A DNA stretch of 64,000 nt. Origin: JADKCL01 sp046329055. Its GTDB lineage: Bacteria > Bacteroidota > Bacteroidia > J057 > JADKCL01. The stretch's first letter is position 1, and each line of letters opens with the position of its first letter. The stretch is taken from NCBI GenBank assembly GCA_046329055.1, contig JAXLVK010000020.1:5943-69942 (forward strand), given 5' to 3'. The notes under the pieces are model-generated. The model was given only the letters and a program-made list of their open reading frames with translations. It had not been told where the DNA came from and ran no database searches. Below, one piece after another: positions 38,084-48,400 of the stretch. The translations under genes and the position numbers were made by a program.

Positions 38084-39044
38084 GTGAACGCCGTGCCCAT
38101 GCTATTTCTCTATTGCGCCTTTTCAATTGGCATCTTAGTGCATTCTCCTATTTGGGCCAGCGAATGCGCTTTCTGTGAATCATCGCCCGGCCCAAGCATG
38201 TCTCTTACGACCAAACTGAACATTTCCTCCACAAACAACTATGCCCATGATGAACAGTGGATGCTTTCCTTGATAGCATTGGTCAGTTGGAACTTCTTCC
38301 TTTGCGCGTTCGACTTCGACCTGTGGTGTATGCAATGGAGCGGATCATCAGCCCAAACAAGCGATGGATTCACCAAAATCAGCTGCGGCAATGGCGGCCA
38401 TTCGTAATCCCCAAACTTCGCTGATGAAGAAGAGCAAAATCCGGATTCGACTGGAAGTTTTAGCCTTTTGTGATTGATCCGACGCATTTCATTGCGCATG
38501 GCAATCGATTTGAGGACGAAATGGGCGTGAATTTCGAAGAGCTTCCTTCTTGAACGGAAGCGACTTGGAGAGCATTCGTTCATCACAGGTATGGACTGTG
38601 ATGGATACCTTCAGAGATTCGCAGGCTTCTACAGGCATTGTGAAGGTGCATCTAGTGTTTGGAGCACTACTTTGTGGGATTCCTCGGAATTGCGACCTGC
38701 CTTGACAGCCAAACTCGATCTATGCCGCCTTTAAGGCAACGTAGCATTGCTGATCGGTAAAACCTATAAGGGATCTGGGTGGAAAAAGGACCATCGAATT
38801 CTGGGATCCGGCTTAGGATATTGGAAGGCTCCGCCAGGATAAAGTACAATTGGGATGTGCGCAAGGTGTTCGTGGCTGATTGGGCGAGTCCAAACTCTTA
38901 CCGACAGTTCATGACGTATGACATTGATGGCGAGCAGATCTCTTCGTATCTCAAATTCGCTGGCCGGGTTCTCGGAGTCCCTTCTTGGAAGGATCGGAAA
39001 AGCCCGTGCCCTTCGTTACCTCTGAATTGATGGAAGGATTCTAG
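38084..39044 (+). pseudogene. Frameshifted remains of another unidentified plus-strand gene
   Basis: Protein-like stretches in changing frames: LELLPLRVRLRPVVYAMERI, FVIDPTHFIAHGNRFEDEMG, VFVADWASPNSYRQFMTYDI, then SEKPVPFVTSELMEGF and a stop at 39042-39044. Not identified. The region from 36241 to here has lower GC than its flanks and no intact gene. Confidence 0.35.
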
Positions 39045-39047
39045 ACC

Positions 39048-39901
39048 TCAAATAAACGCCGCATCCAACGGCAGAATCTCGATCCGCCTTTGGTCCACGA
39101 TGAACTGATCCGAGTTGCTGAGGATATGCACCACGAGGTTGCTCATGCTCATGGGGGTGCCTGATTCGAGGATTTTCTCGTTGTTGTGGGTGAGCTTGCT
39201 GGGGTCGAAGAGGACGACCATACCGCTGCCGATGACCTTGAAGTCGTTGCAGTTTTTGATGATGACTCCGGTGTCTTCTGCCAAGCCGATGCCCACAGTT
39301 TGGGAAACTTGGCGACGGCCTCGGCCAAACGACCGAAACGGCCCCGCTGGATGAAATGGCTGTCGATGATGAGCTCGGGGATGAAGCCCATGCCGTCGCG
39401 CATGCGCACGGAACCCTTGAACAGGCTCTCGGTCACGCTGCCGCCTGCGATCATCTCGGTGCTCATGCACATAGCGCCCGCGCTCGTTCCGGCGATCACA
39501 AATTCCTCCTTGGCATAGCGCTCGTTCAAGATTTGGTGCATCCGGGTGCCGCCGATGCGGTCCACGATCAGGCTTTGGTCACCGCCACCAAACATCACGC
39601 AATCGGCTTGCTCGATCAGGCGCAGGAAATCCGCGCGGTCGCTGTCCTCACGGTTCTTGATGTGGATCACGTCCACGTTGCGGCATCCCAGCTTGCCAAA
39701 GGCACTCAGGTAATTCTCGCCAACCTCTTTGGGGATGCTGCTGGCAGTCGGGACCACCACGATGCGGGCATTCACCCCACCACTTTCACGAACCACATGG
39801 GACAGGATGCCTTCCTTGAGGAACTCGAGCGTGTACATCTCGTTTTCGCCCATTCCCTTGTCTTCGTTTCCCCCGATGGGGATCAATGTGCCTTTGACCA
39901 T
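39048..39901 (-). CDS. cphB: Cyanophycinase, one frameshift
   Basis: Starts MVKGTLIPIGGNEDKG, the usual N-terminus. The serine nucleophile is in VIAGTSAGAMCMSTEMIAGG, with FGGGDQSLIVDRIGGT before and GMGFIPELIIDSHFIQRGRF after (family S51 pattern). Near 39310 the frame changes from VAKFPK to TVGIGLAEDTGVIIKNCNDF; the C-terminus is VHILSNSDQFIVDQRR. Joined length is about 284 residues, normal. The enzyme cuts cyanophycin (multi-L-arginyl-poly-L-aspartate) into beta-Asp-Arg dipeptides in the cytoplasm. It is divergent from cphA across a 332-base spacer and feeds the isoaspartyl peptidase at 35333. Confidence 0.9.
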
Positions 39902-40233
39902 GCGCGTTCTACAAATTGCCTAGTGCAAACCGCGACCGTCCGGCAGAGCACCCAATGGCTGCACCACCTCGCTGTCGTGCCCCCGCCCCCATGACACCGC
40001 GCCCGGATCGAACCCCACGGCAAGGGCAAACCCCGCTGTGTTGCGCCAACGTCAAGGCAAGTTTAAGAAAAAAAGACGCTCGCAGGAATGCTTGCCGACG
40101 CCCCCACCATTTCGGGCCGAATGCAGTCTCCACCGAGCATCTTTTGGAAAAATTAGCGTTTTTATTCGCCAAGTCATATTTTCAGCCATTGGACCTAGGT
40201 CTGTACTGAAGGCACATTTATAAAAGCGTATCA
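39902..40233. promoter_or_regulatory. Divergent cphB-cphA control region
   Basis: This spacer must hold both promoters. The cphA-proximal half is AT-rich (TTTTGGAAAAATTAGCGTTT near 40142) and contains TATTTTCA near 40187, a poor -7 box. I see no clear operator or other gene; short open frames here are GC-rich artefacts. Confidence 0.4.
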
Positions 40234-42939
40234 ATGAAAATCTTGGAAATCCGGGCCATGCGCGGCCCCAACTACTGGTCGATCCGCCGTCACAAGCTCA
40301 TCGTCATGACCCTGGACCTGCAGGATCTCGAGGAGCGGCCCACGAACACCATCCCGGGTTTCTTGGACCGACTCAAGGCCATGTTCCCCACCATGTTTGC
40401 CCACCGCTGCTCTGAGGATCGCGAGGGCGGCTTCTTCCACCGCGTTGAGGAAGGCACTTGGATGGGCCACGTGATCGAGCATATCGCATTGGAAATCCAG
40501 TCGTTGGCCGGGATGGAAGTGGGCTTTGGGCGGACGCGGAGCTACGGCGAGCCAGGAGTCTATAGCGTGGTTTTTGCCTACATGGAGGAGAAAGTCGGCC
40601 TCTATGCAGGGCAAATCGCCACCGAGATCGCGCAGGCATTGGTCGATGACAAGCCTTACGACCTAGCGCCGCATATCCAGGAAATGCGGGAGCTGCGGGA
40701 GGCCAACCGCCTGGGCCCATCGACCGGGTCCATCATCGACGAGGCTGTTGCGCGGGGCATTCCGTGGATTCGCCTGAACAAGTACTCCCTCTGTCAGCTC
40801 GGCTATGGGGCGAACCAAAAGCGCATCCAAGCCACGGTCACGAGCCAAACGAGCAGCATCGGGGTGGAGATCGCAGGCGACAAGGAGGACACCAAATTCT
40901 TGCTCGAAGCCGCCGAGGTGCCCGTGCCCAAGGGCGACATCGTGCGTTCGCAAGCGGGCCTGCGCGATGCCATCGACCGCATCAGGTACCCCATCGTCAT
41001 CAAGCCAATCAATGGCAACCACGGCCGGGGCATCACCGCCAACATCAATGATTGGGAGGAGGCCTGTGTGGCGCTGGAGGCGGCCAAGAAGGTGAGCAGT
41101 TCGGTGATTGTCGAAAAATTCATCACCGGGGAGGATTTCCGTCTCCTCGTCATCAACTACAAGCTCGTCGCAGCCGCCAAGCGGACACCCGCACAGGTGA
41201 TCGGCGACGGGGTTTCGACCCTGCAACAGCTCATCGACGAGGTCAATGCGGATCCGCGCCGGGGCTATGGCCATGAAAAGGTGCTGACGCAGATTACCCT
41301 CGATGACATGACCAAGAGCATCATTGCGGCAGCCGGGCTCACCCTCGACAGTGTGATCCCCGCAGGCAAGGCCATGAAGCTGAAGGACACCGCGAACCTG
41401 AGCACGGGCGGCACCTCGACGGACGTCACAGACATCGTGCATCCCTACAATGTCTTCATGGCCGAGCGCATTGCCCGCGTGGTGGGCCTTGACATTTGCG
41501 GCATCGACGTGATGACCAGCGATATCAGCGTCCCATTGCCCGAGACAGGCGGCGCGGTATTGGAGGTCAATGCAGGGCCCGGCTTCCGGATGCACCTTGC
41601 CCCGAGCGAGGGCCTTCCCCGCAACGTGAGTGCGCCCGTGATCGACATGCTCTTCCCGCCCGGCAGCAGCGCCCGCATCCCCGTGATCGCCATCACCGGA
41701 ACCAACGGAAAGACCACGACGACCCGCCTCATCGCCCACATGATGCGGCTCAAGGGCCACAAGGTCGGCTATACCACCACGGACGGGGTCTATATCCAGA
41801 ACAAGCTCCTGATGGAGGGCGATTGCACTGGACCCGCGAGCACGGAATTTGTCCTGAAGGATCCTACGGTAGATTGTGCCGTCCTCGAATGCGCCCGTGG
41901 AGGCTTGCTCCGCGCCGGCCTCGGCTTCCACAACTGCGACATCGGCATCGTAACCAACGTCGCCGCCGACCACCTGGGCCTCAAGGGCATCCATACCATT
42001 GAGCAACTCGCCAAGGTCAAGGCGGTGATCCCCGAGACCGTCCTCCCCGACGGCCACGCGATCCTCAACGCGGACGATGACCTCGTGTATGCCATGCGTG
42101 GCCCGCTCAAATGCAATGTCGCCCTGTTTTCCATGGACGAGGAAAATCCCCGGATCAAGGAGCATTCAAGGTCAGGCGGGCTGAGCTGCATCTATGAAAA
42201 TGGCTTCATCACCATCTGTAAGGGCGAGTGGAAACTGCGTGTCACCAAGGCGGTGAACGTGCCCCTCACCTACGGCGGCAAGGCGAGCTTCATGATCCAA
42301 AACGTGTTGCCAGCGACGCTCACCGCATTCCTCCGCGGCATGAGCCTGGACGACATCAAGGTAGCACTCGAAACCTTCATCCCGAGCCCGAGTCAGACCC
42401 CTGGCCGCCTCAACCTCTTCGAATTCAAGAACTTCTCCATCATGCTGGACTACGCGCACAACCCCGCTGGCTTGCGTGCTCTCCACAAAATGGTCGAGAA
42501 GATGGACGGCAGCCCCAAGGTTGGGATCATCGCTGGTATCGGCGACCGCCGCGAACTCGACAACGAGGAAATCGGCCGCGTGTCGGCGGAGATGTTTGAC
42601 GAGATCATCATCCGTCAGGACAAGCACCTGCGTGGACGCACCGCTGAGGACATCATGGGCATGCTCCTAGCGGGCATCCGCAAGCACGATCCGAACAAGA
42701 AGGTCACGATGATCGCCAGCGAAAAAGAGGCGATCACGCATGCCATCACGAATGCGAAGAAGGGCAGCCTGATCGTCTGTTGCAGCGACGTGGTGCCGGA
42801 CGCATTGGCCCTCGTGCAAAAGTTCAAGGAAGAGGAAGCGACCCGGATTTGGGGATTTGATGCGAGCGCTGACATCCCGAACATCGGCGGGGTGGAAGTG
42901 CCGCGGGAGTTTCCGCTGCCTGGGAAGGAGATGATGTGA
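40234..42939 (+). CDS. cphA: Cyanophycin synthetase
   Basis: 901 residues, intact, normal length. The N-terminal domain begins MKILEIRAMRGPNYWS, exactly as in CphA. A central ATP-grasp domain (PIVIKPINGNHGRGITANIN, ILEVNAGPGFRMH-like AVLEVNAGPGFRMHLAPSEG) adds Asp. The C-terminal Mur-ligase-like domain has the P-loop IAITGTNGKTTTTRLIAHMM (residues about 490-509) and SIMLDYAHNPAGLRAL, and adds Arg to side chains. The product is the nitrogen and carbon reserve cyanophycin, made without ribosomes. It is divergent from cphB. A stem-loop follows at 42974. Confidence 0.96.
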   Translation: MKILEIRAMRGPNYWSIRRHKLIVMTLDLQDLEERPTNTIPGFLDRLKAMFPTMFAHRCSEDREGGFFHRVEEGTWMGHVIEHIALEIQSLAGMEVGFGRTRSYGEPGVYSVVFAYMEEKVGLYAGQIATEIAQALVDDKPYDLAPHIQEMRELREANRLGPSTGSIIDEAVARGIPWIRLNKYSLCQLGYGANQKRIQATVTSQTSSIGVEIAGDKEDTKFLLEAAEVPVPKGDIVRSQAGLRDAIDRIRYPIVIKPINGNHGRGITANINDWEEACVALEAAKKVSSSVIVEKFITGEDFRLLVINYKLVAAAKRTPAQVIGDGVSTLQQLIDEVNADPRRGYGHEKVLTQITLDDMTKSIIAAAGLTLDSVIPAGKAMKLKDTANLSTGGTSTDVTDIVHPYNVFMAERIARVVGLDICGIDVMTSDISVPLPETGGAVLEVNAGPGFRMHLAPSEGLPRNVSAPVIDMLFPPGSSARIPVIAITGTNGKTTTTRLIAHMMRLKGHKVGYTTTDGVYIQNKLLMEGDCTGPASTEFVLKDPTVDCAVLECARGGLLRAGLGFHNCDIGIVTNVAADHLGLKGIHTIEQLAKVKAVIPETVLPDGHAILNADDDLVYAMRGPLKCNVALFSMDEENPRIKEHSRSGGLSCIYENGFITICKGEWKLRVTKAVNVPLTYGGKASFMIQNVLPATLTAFLRGMSLDDIKVALETFIPSPSQTPGRLNLFEFKNFSIMLDYAHNPAGLRALHKMVEKMDGSPKVGIIAGIGDRRELDNEEIGRVSAEMFDEIIIRQDKHLRGRTAEDIMGMLLAGIRKHDPNKKVTMIASEKEAITHAITNAKKGSLIVCCSDVVPDALALVQKFKEEEATRIWGFDASADIPNIGGVEVPREFPLPGKEMM

Positions 42940-42973
42940 GGGGATAGGCTCTTACAAGAATGAAATTCGAATG

Positions 42974-43007
42974 GGGAGGCTCCGGTGACGGGGCCTCTCT
43001 TGTTTTC
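42974..43007 (+). terminator. Probable terminator after cphA
   Basis: GAGGCTCC (42976-42983) pairs imperfectly with GGGCCTC (42991-42997), followed by TCTTGTTTTC. It lies 35 bases past the cphA stop. Confidence 0.55.
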
Positions 43008-43136
43008 TGCGGAGCTTGAATTTGCGGTCCATTTGCGAGACGGAGAATTTTCTCGAAAAAATTCCCGCCCCCACGCAACCCCCAAACATCCCGCCTGTCA
43101 TTAGGACAAATTCACCTTTTATCAATCGCTAGTTGT

Positions 43137-43847
43137 ATGAAAATCAAAATCGCATCTGTGATCCTGTTGAGTGGTTTGGCCCTGACTGCCTGCCAATCCG
43201 AAACCAAGGAAACCAACACTCCCGCACCTGCCCCCACCGAGACGCCGGCGCCTGCCAAGGTCACGGAATGGGACTTCGACGCGCGCTACCTCGTGCCGCT
43301 GAACGCGGGCCGGGCCGATGCTGACGAGAACACCGTGATCGATGCTGCCAATGCTGAAAAAACCAACGTTGCGGAACTGAAGCCCGTTTGGACCAAGATC
43401 CTTGCCGACCTCCAAGCTGGCAAGCTCGCCGCCCACCCTGCAAGTGAAAATACCGACTCCGAGAACAATCCCTCCACCTATTTCAAGCGCATGTCGAAGT
43501 CTGTGCCCAGTGGCCCTGCGACGACCAAGACCCTCTCCGACCGCTTCTACGCCCGCTTCAAGTCCCATGCCAAGGACGGCCATAGCACCCATACCCTGGT
43601 GGGTATCGACCTGAACCACGCCCCCGGCAATGACATGCCTGACTTCGAATTCGTGACCTTGCTGCCCAGCGACCTCGGCGGCTACATGGTGGGCGACAAG
43701 ACCCTTCAAGCCTACCTTGAGGCGATGCAATACGAGTCCTACATCCTTCAATTGACCACCGCCAACAAGGATGTCAAGGTATCCGAAATGACCCAAATCC
43801 CTGGATTGGAGGACAAGATCAACAAGGGCGACTTGTCCGAACTCTGA
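43137..43847 (+). CDS. Lipoprotein of unknown function
   Basis: 236 residues. Type II signal peptide MKIKIASVILLSGLALTAC (Cys19). A Pro/Thr/Ala-rich linker (NTPAPAPTETPAPA) leads to a soluble domain of about 190 residues containing WDFDARYLVPLNAGRADADE and HTLVGIDLNHAPGNDMPDFE. No family recognised. It is a single-gene unit ending in a strong terminator. Confidence 0.75.
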   Translation: MKIKIASVILLSGLALTACQSETKETNTPAPAPTETPAPAKVTEWDFDARYLVPLNAGRADADENTVIDAANAEKTNVAELKPVWTKILADLQAGKLAAHPASENTDSENNPSTYFKRMSKSVPSGPATTKTLSDRFYARFKSHAKDGHSTHTLVGIDLNHAPGNDMPDFEFVTLLPSDLGGYMVGDKTLQAYLEAMQYESYILQLTTANKDVKVSEMTQIPGLEDKINKGDLSEL

Positions 43848-43874
43848 GCTCACAGTTCAAACACTACCGAAGGA

Positions 43875-43916
43875 ATCCGGCCCGCCATTTCCATGGACGG
43901 GCCGGACTGTTTTTTG
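43875..43916 (+). terminator. Rho-independent terminator
   Basis: CCGGCCCG (43877-43884) pairs with CGGGCCGG (43898-43905), followed by T6 at 43910-43915. It ends the lipoprotein gene and faces the convergent T9SS gene. Confidence 0.9.
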
Positions 43917-43936
43917 GGGCATTGGAGCCAATCAGG

Positions 43937-45217
43937 TTAGCGCTGCAGGAGCACCTTGTGGGTGGCGTTGCCCTCGGCGGTATGGACATTGAGCAGGTAG
44001 GTGCCTGATGACAGGTCTGCACCCAGGTTCACTTGTATCGAGGAAGATGCAGCGGTCTCCACTTGGGTGAGTCGCGTCCTCCCGTTCATGTCGATGAGCG
44101 CGAGGGAAATGGGTCCGCTCACTCCCTCAGGCAAGGCGACGCGCAATTGTTCAGAGGCTGGATTCGGCCAAACAGATACTTCCAGGGTGGAGGGCTGTCC
44201 ATCCAGCTCCGTTGTGGCCAAATAGACATACTCGGTCATAAAAAGCGGCGACATGGGGCTGGGGCCTTGGTTTTGAGATTTGATGCGTCTCATGTACCGC
44301 TGCTGCGGGTCGAAAGTGTTCTCGTATTGCCCCTTGTACACCAAGACGGGCGGCCCACCAAGGGTGACGATCGAGTCGAGTTCGAAAAAGCCTTCTGGAA
44401 TCAACCTGAGTACTCTGCGCTCCACGGGCGTTCCAAACTCGTATTTGTTGTGGCGGTAGTACTGTGGCGTGTTGCCGTTGTAGTACGTCCGATGGGTGCC
44501 AGATAGCCCATACTGAGGGCTGAAATTGTTGATGATATAGACTGAGGCAGAGTCCACAAGCTGGCTGCCATAGTCATGCCATCCATGGAACACATGCTTT
44601 TCATACCCGACGGAGTCGCCCCAATACGGATTGAACCAGAGGGTGTCCATTTCCTGCGCAGCTGAGTAATGGTAGCGTTCATAGACGTAAGGAGAGCTCC
44701 AAGTGCCATTTGAGAAAAAGGAGGCATTTTTCTCGGTGGGCTGCCCACCCGGGCCGTTCAGGTTGTAGGTGAACAGTTGGGCGGTGGTGGTGTCCCATCC
44801 GATGCCATTCCAAGAGACAAATGTGTAGTCGCTGATGAGGTGTGAATTGGGGAGAAAGCCCTGCATCAGCCTGGTCATCGGCGTCCATCCGCCTTGTCCG
44901 GTGAGATCCTCATCCATGCTCTCCAGCGTCATGTTGCCCAGGGCGTCATACTGATGGATGTAACGCTGCGGTGCGGTCATAGGGCTGCCTACGGTGGGTC
45001 GGAAGACAACGTCGGGAACTGTGCCGATTGCGTGGTGCGTAAGGGTGCCGTATCGCAGGGAATCCCACATTTGCAGGGAGTCGTCCCATTGGAAATCGAT
45101 CTGGAAGGCAGGTTGGGCCGCATTGGGGTTGCCATCCTTGGGTTCATGAACAAACTGCGCGGAGACCTGGGCAAACGATGCCGCAATCAAGAGGGTGAGT
45201 AGTGAATACTTCATCAT
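43937..45217 (-). CDS. Secreted protein with T9SS type A sorting domain
   Basis: 426 residues, intact. Signal peptide MMKYSLLTLLIAASFAQVSA. The body resembles Bacteroidota proteins built from RHS-like Tyr-rich segments (YIHQYDALGNMTLESMDEDL, PYVYERYHYSAAQEMDTLWF). The last 75 residues are a clear T9SS tail: VSVWPNPASEQLRVALPEGV, IDMNGRTRLTQVETA, LSSGTYLLNVHTAEGNATHK. Cell-surface or extracellular; function unknown. AAGG precedes the start by a few bases, and a perfect -7 box lies at 45247-45254. Confidence 0.88.
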   Translation of the reverse strand: MMKYSLLTLLIAASFAQVSAQFVHEPKDGNPNAAQPAFQIDFQWDDSLQMWDSLRYGTLTHHAIGTVPDVVFRPTVGSPMTAPQRYIHQYDALGNMTLESMDEDLTGQGGWTPMTRLMQGFLPNSHLISDYTFVSWNGIGWDTTTAQLFTYNLNGPGGQPTEKNASFFSNGTWSSPYVYERYHYSAAQEMDTLWFNPYWGDSVGYEKHVFHGWHDYGSQLVDSASVYIINNFSPQYGLSGTHRTYYNGNTPQYYRHNKYEFGTPVERRVLRLIPEGFFELDSIVTLGGPPVLVYKGQYENTFDPQQRYMRRIKSQNQGPSPMSPLFMTEYVYLATTELDGQPSTLEVSVWPNPASEQLRVALPEGVSGPISLALIDMNGRTRLTQVETAASSSIQVNLGADLSSGTYLLNVHTAEGNATHKVLLQR

Positions 45218-45246
45218 CCTTATAGGTTAGGGGTTAGAGGATAAGT

Positions 45247-45254
45247 CAAAGATA
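45247..45254 (-). promoter_or_regulatory. Bacteroidota -7 promoter element TATCTTTG
   Basis: On the minus strand TATCTTTG matches TAnnTTTG exactly and lies about 30 bases upstream of the ATG at 45217. A TTTG is present further upstream but at 26 bases rather than about 19, so the -33 box is uncertain. Confidence 0.5.
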
Positions 45255-45451
45255 CCACCGCAGTGAGCCGATTACCTGCGCAAATCCAGTGGCTGATTAC
45301 ATAGATTGGGCCCCAAAAGCCCTCGCCTTACCAACCCGCAAGCAGCTCACAGACAACGCTCTACCAACTACCGGCCTTCACTTCGATTCCGAAAGGAGTT
45401 GTTCTTCCGCATTTCAAATCGGCGTACCTTGGTGAAAACCATCTCACTGTC

Positions 45452-48400
45452 ATGCGCTTGCGATTGCCCTGTATTGCCCTCATCTGGTTCATTCTGAGCC
45501 TCTACAATAGCATCATGGCCCAGAACCTGCTCACCTCGCCGCGCAGTGCTGTGGAGGGGCAGGTCTATCGGCTCACGCTGGAACAGGCGGAGATGGCCGC
45601 ACGGGGACGCATCGATGCCAACGTCACCGAATGGCTCGGCAACCGCGTGGAATCCTTTCCTGCGAATGGGAACCACAGCCCCCTCACGCCCGGGCAGTAC
45701 CTGGTCACCAAGGTGGTGGGCAACCAAGTCCAGTGGACCTACAAGCAGGTGCCGGGCTATTCCGTGATCCTCGAAAACGATGGCGCCAATCTCATGGTCA
45801 AGGTCATGGACTTCGCCGGGAAGGACATCGAGGACGCCATCGTATTGGTAGAGGGCCAATTCATCCCCTACGATCCGCGCACGCGGTCCTACAGCCTGCC
45901 AAGCTCCAGCATCACGCAAACCACCGCCTCACTGCTGGAGGTGGATGCGTCGGGCATCGTACAGTTCTATTCCCTCACGCAGACTGCCCCGACAAAACCG
46001 GCCCCCGAATACAACCGACGCTACTACGGCGAGTCCTGGGCTTGGCGGTGGCTATGGGCACCCACCAAGCGATTTGTCATCAACCCCATCATCCGCACGG
46101 TGATGCTTCCCTACGACATCGCGCGGAGCATCATCAAGCGCAGGCTGTTTGGATGGCCGGCATGGCTGTGGTACCGGACCAAGTGGCTCATCGGCCTTCC
46201 CAAACAGGCACTCACGGAGCGGCACCCGGTGGCATTCCTCATCACCAACCAGCCCAAGTACCGCCCCGGCGACACCGTCAAGTTCAAGGGGTATGTCACC
46301 AATCGCAGGGGAAGCAGGCTCACCCGGAGGCTGGACCTGCTTTACACCGACAGGTTTGGGAAAACCAGGTCCTTGGCGAGCATCAAGCCGGAGCAACCCG
46401 GATCCTACAATGGCGCATTTGTCCTGCACGATAGCCTGAATTTGCAAATGGGAGCTACCGTGTCCTTGATCTTGACCGACAGGAAAATCTGGGGCAACAA
46501 CAGCGTGTATGCTCAGAGTTGGCGCTATACGAGTACAATCTCCAAAGTGCTCAATCCTGGCACCAACTTCGTTTACGAGGACTACGAGCTCCGTGCCTAC
46601 ACCTTCCATGCGCGGGCTGAGCAGACGACGCATTGGGCAGGGAAGCCGGGGGCGGTGTACCTGGAGGCCAAGGACATGAACAACCTGACAGTGCCCGACG
46701 CCCGCGTCAAGCTCTGGGTGCGCAGCGGTACGCTCAAGCGGTGGATGGGGCCACGGGAAATCCTGCGGGATACGATATGGACCTGGGAGGGGCTGCTCGA
46801 TCCCTCCGGCGAGACGCGCATCGAGATCCCGATCGAGCGGTTTCCCAAGGCGAGCTTTGATTACAGCGTGCAGTTGGAGTGCCGGACGAGCGACAATGAG
46901 CTCAAGTCCCAGACCCTTCAATTGAGCTATATCTATGACATGCCCACGCTGGAGGTGATCCCGCACGGCGACAGCATCCACATCACGCAGCTGCGGTCCA
47001 ATGTTGCAGAGGATGTCGAGGCCAAGCTGACATTTTTCCCCTCCGCGAATGGAGAGCCGATATTGGAGCGCACGGTGCGGCTGCCGATCACCTTGTATTG
47101 GCCTCCCAATTTCCGGAGCCTGATGGTGGTGACCCGTGAGGTCAACAAGGCTTGGAGCCCCAGTGATGCCGCGCCTGTATGGATCCGCGGCAGGCATGCC
47201 GGGGACAGCCTGCACATATGGGCCGAGAGCCCGGCGGGGGTGGACTTCGCCTACCGCCTGTTTGAGGGGAACAAGGAAATCGCCGCTGGACATGGCCCCC
47301 GGGTACAGGTGCATCGCAGAGCGCATTCCCATCCGACCTACCATTTCGTGGCGATCTACCTCGTGAACGGGACCGAGCACCAAGAATCCAAATCTTTCCG
47401 CTGGGCCAAGAAGGACCTCCAAGTGACCTGGGAAGGGCCGCAGACCATCTATCCGGGACAGACGGTGGACATGGCGCTGCGGGTGCAAAATGCCCGTGGC
47501 CGGGCAGTGCGCCGCGCAGACCTCACCGCCTATGCTGTCAATGGACGGTTTGGCGGGCACGATCCTGTGGGCATCCCCTCCGCTTCCAAGGGCCCCAAAT
47601 CCCGGCGGGAGCAAGGCAAGTGGCAAAACGGCTACCGCAGCAGCAGCAATGGCTATATGAAGCTCGCCTACAACGAATGGAGCACCAAGGTCGGACTGGA
47701 TTCGTTGCCTTGGTACCAATTCCTGTACCGCGACAGCCACGGCTACCGCTACCTGCATCCCATCGAGAAGGAACGGACCGAGGTCGCCCCATTTCTGGTG
47801 CGGAACGGGGAAATCCAACCCACTCAGATCGTGTACATCGACGGGGAGCCGCGTTATTTTGCCTGGTCGAACCCACAGATGCCGTATTCCTTCGCAGTCA
47901 CGCCGGGATTGCACCGCATTGAGATTCGGTTGCCGGATTTTGGGGTATTGATCGACACCTTCCACGTCATCAACGGGCGCAAGAACATTTTCAGCTTCGA
48001 CCTGGACCACCTGCCCAAGCGGATTATGGCGAAGCCGATGCAGAACTCCCCGGTCCCCGGCGAAAAGCAAATCATCGACGCGCGCACCATGGCCTATCGC
48101 GGGGTGAATGCCACCACCAACCCGGTATTTGTGGGGGGCGGCCGCAGTTGGGTTCCGCTGGCCAATGGCTACAGTTCAGGCTACTTGGTGGGCCCAATTC
48201 CCTTGAACGGGTATCCGACCTTCGAGGCATTGGACAAGTTCAAGTATGAATTCCCCTTGGAGTCGGGATTTGAGTTTGACTTCGGGCCGACGTATGTGAA
48301 GATGCGCTCCATCGACCTGAAGACCAAAATGCCCACGCAGTTCAATTATCGCCCCAACCTGACCATTGAGGACCGGGCATGGCTCCGCGACAGCGTGGAG

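Noticed and set aside
40663..42165. 500-codon open frame opposite cphA
   Set aside because: Antisense shadow of a strongly conserved enzyme; translation is His/Asp/Gly-rich with no motif.
39048..42939. Cyanobacterial origin suggested by cphA/cphB
   Set aside because: Cyanophycin genes occur in many phyla; T9SS tails and other families point firmly to Bacteroidota.
46052..48070. 672-codon open frame on the minus strand
   Set aside because: It lies wholly opposite the intact macroglobulin gene, has no domain pattern, and is explained by GC-rich codons of the real gene.
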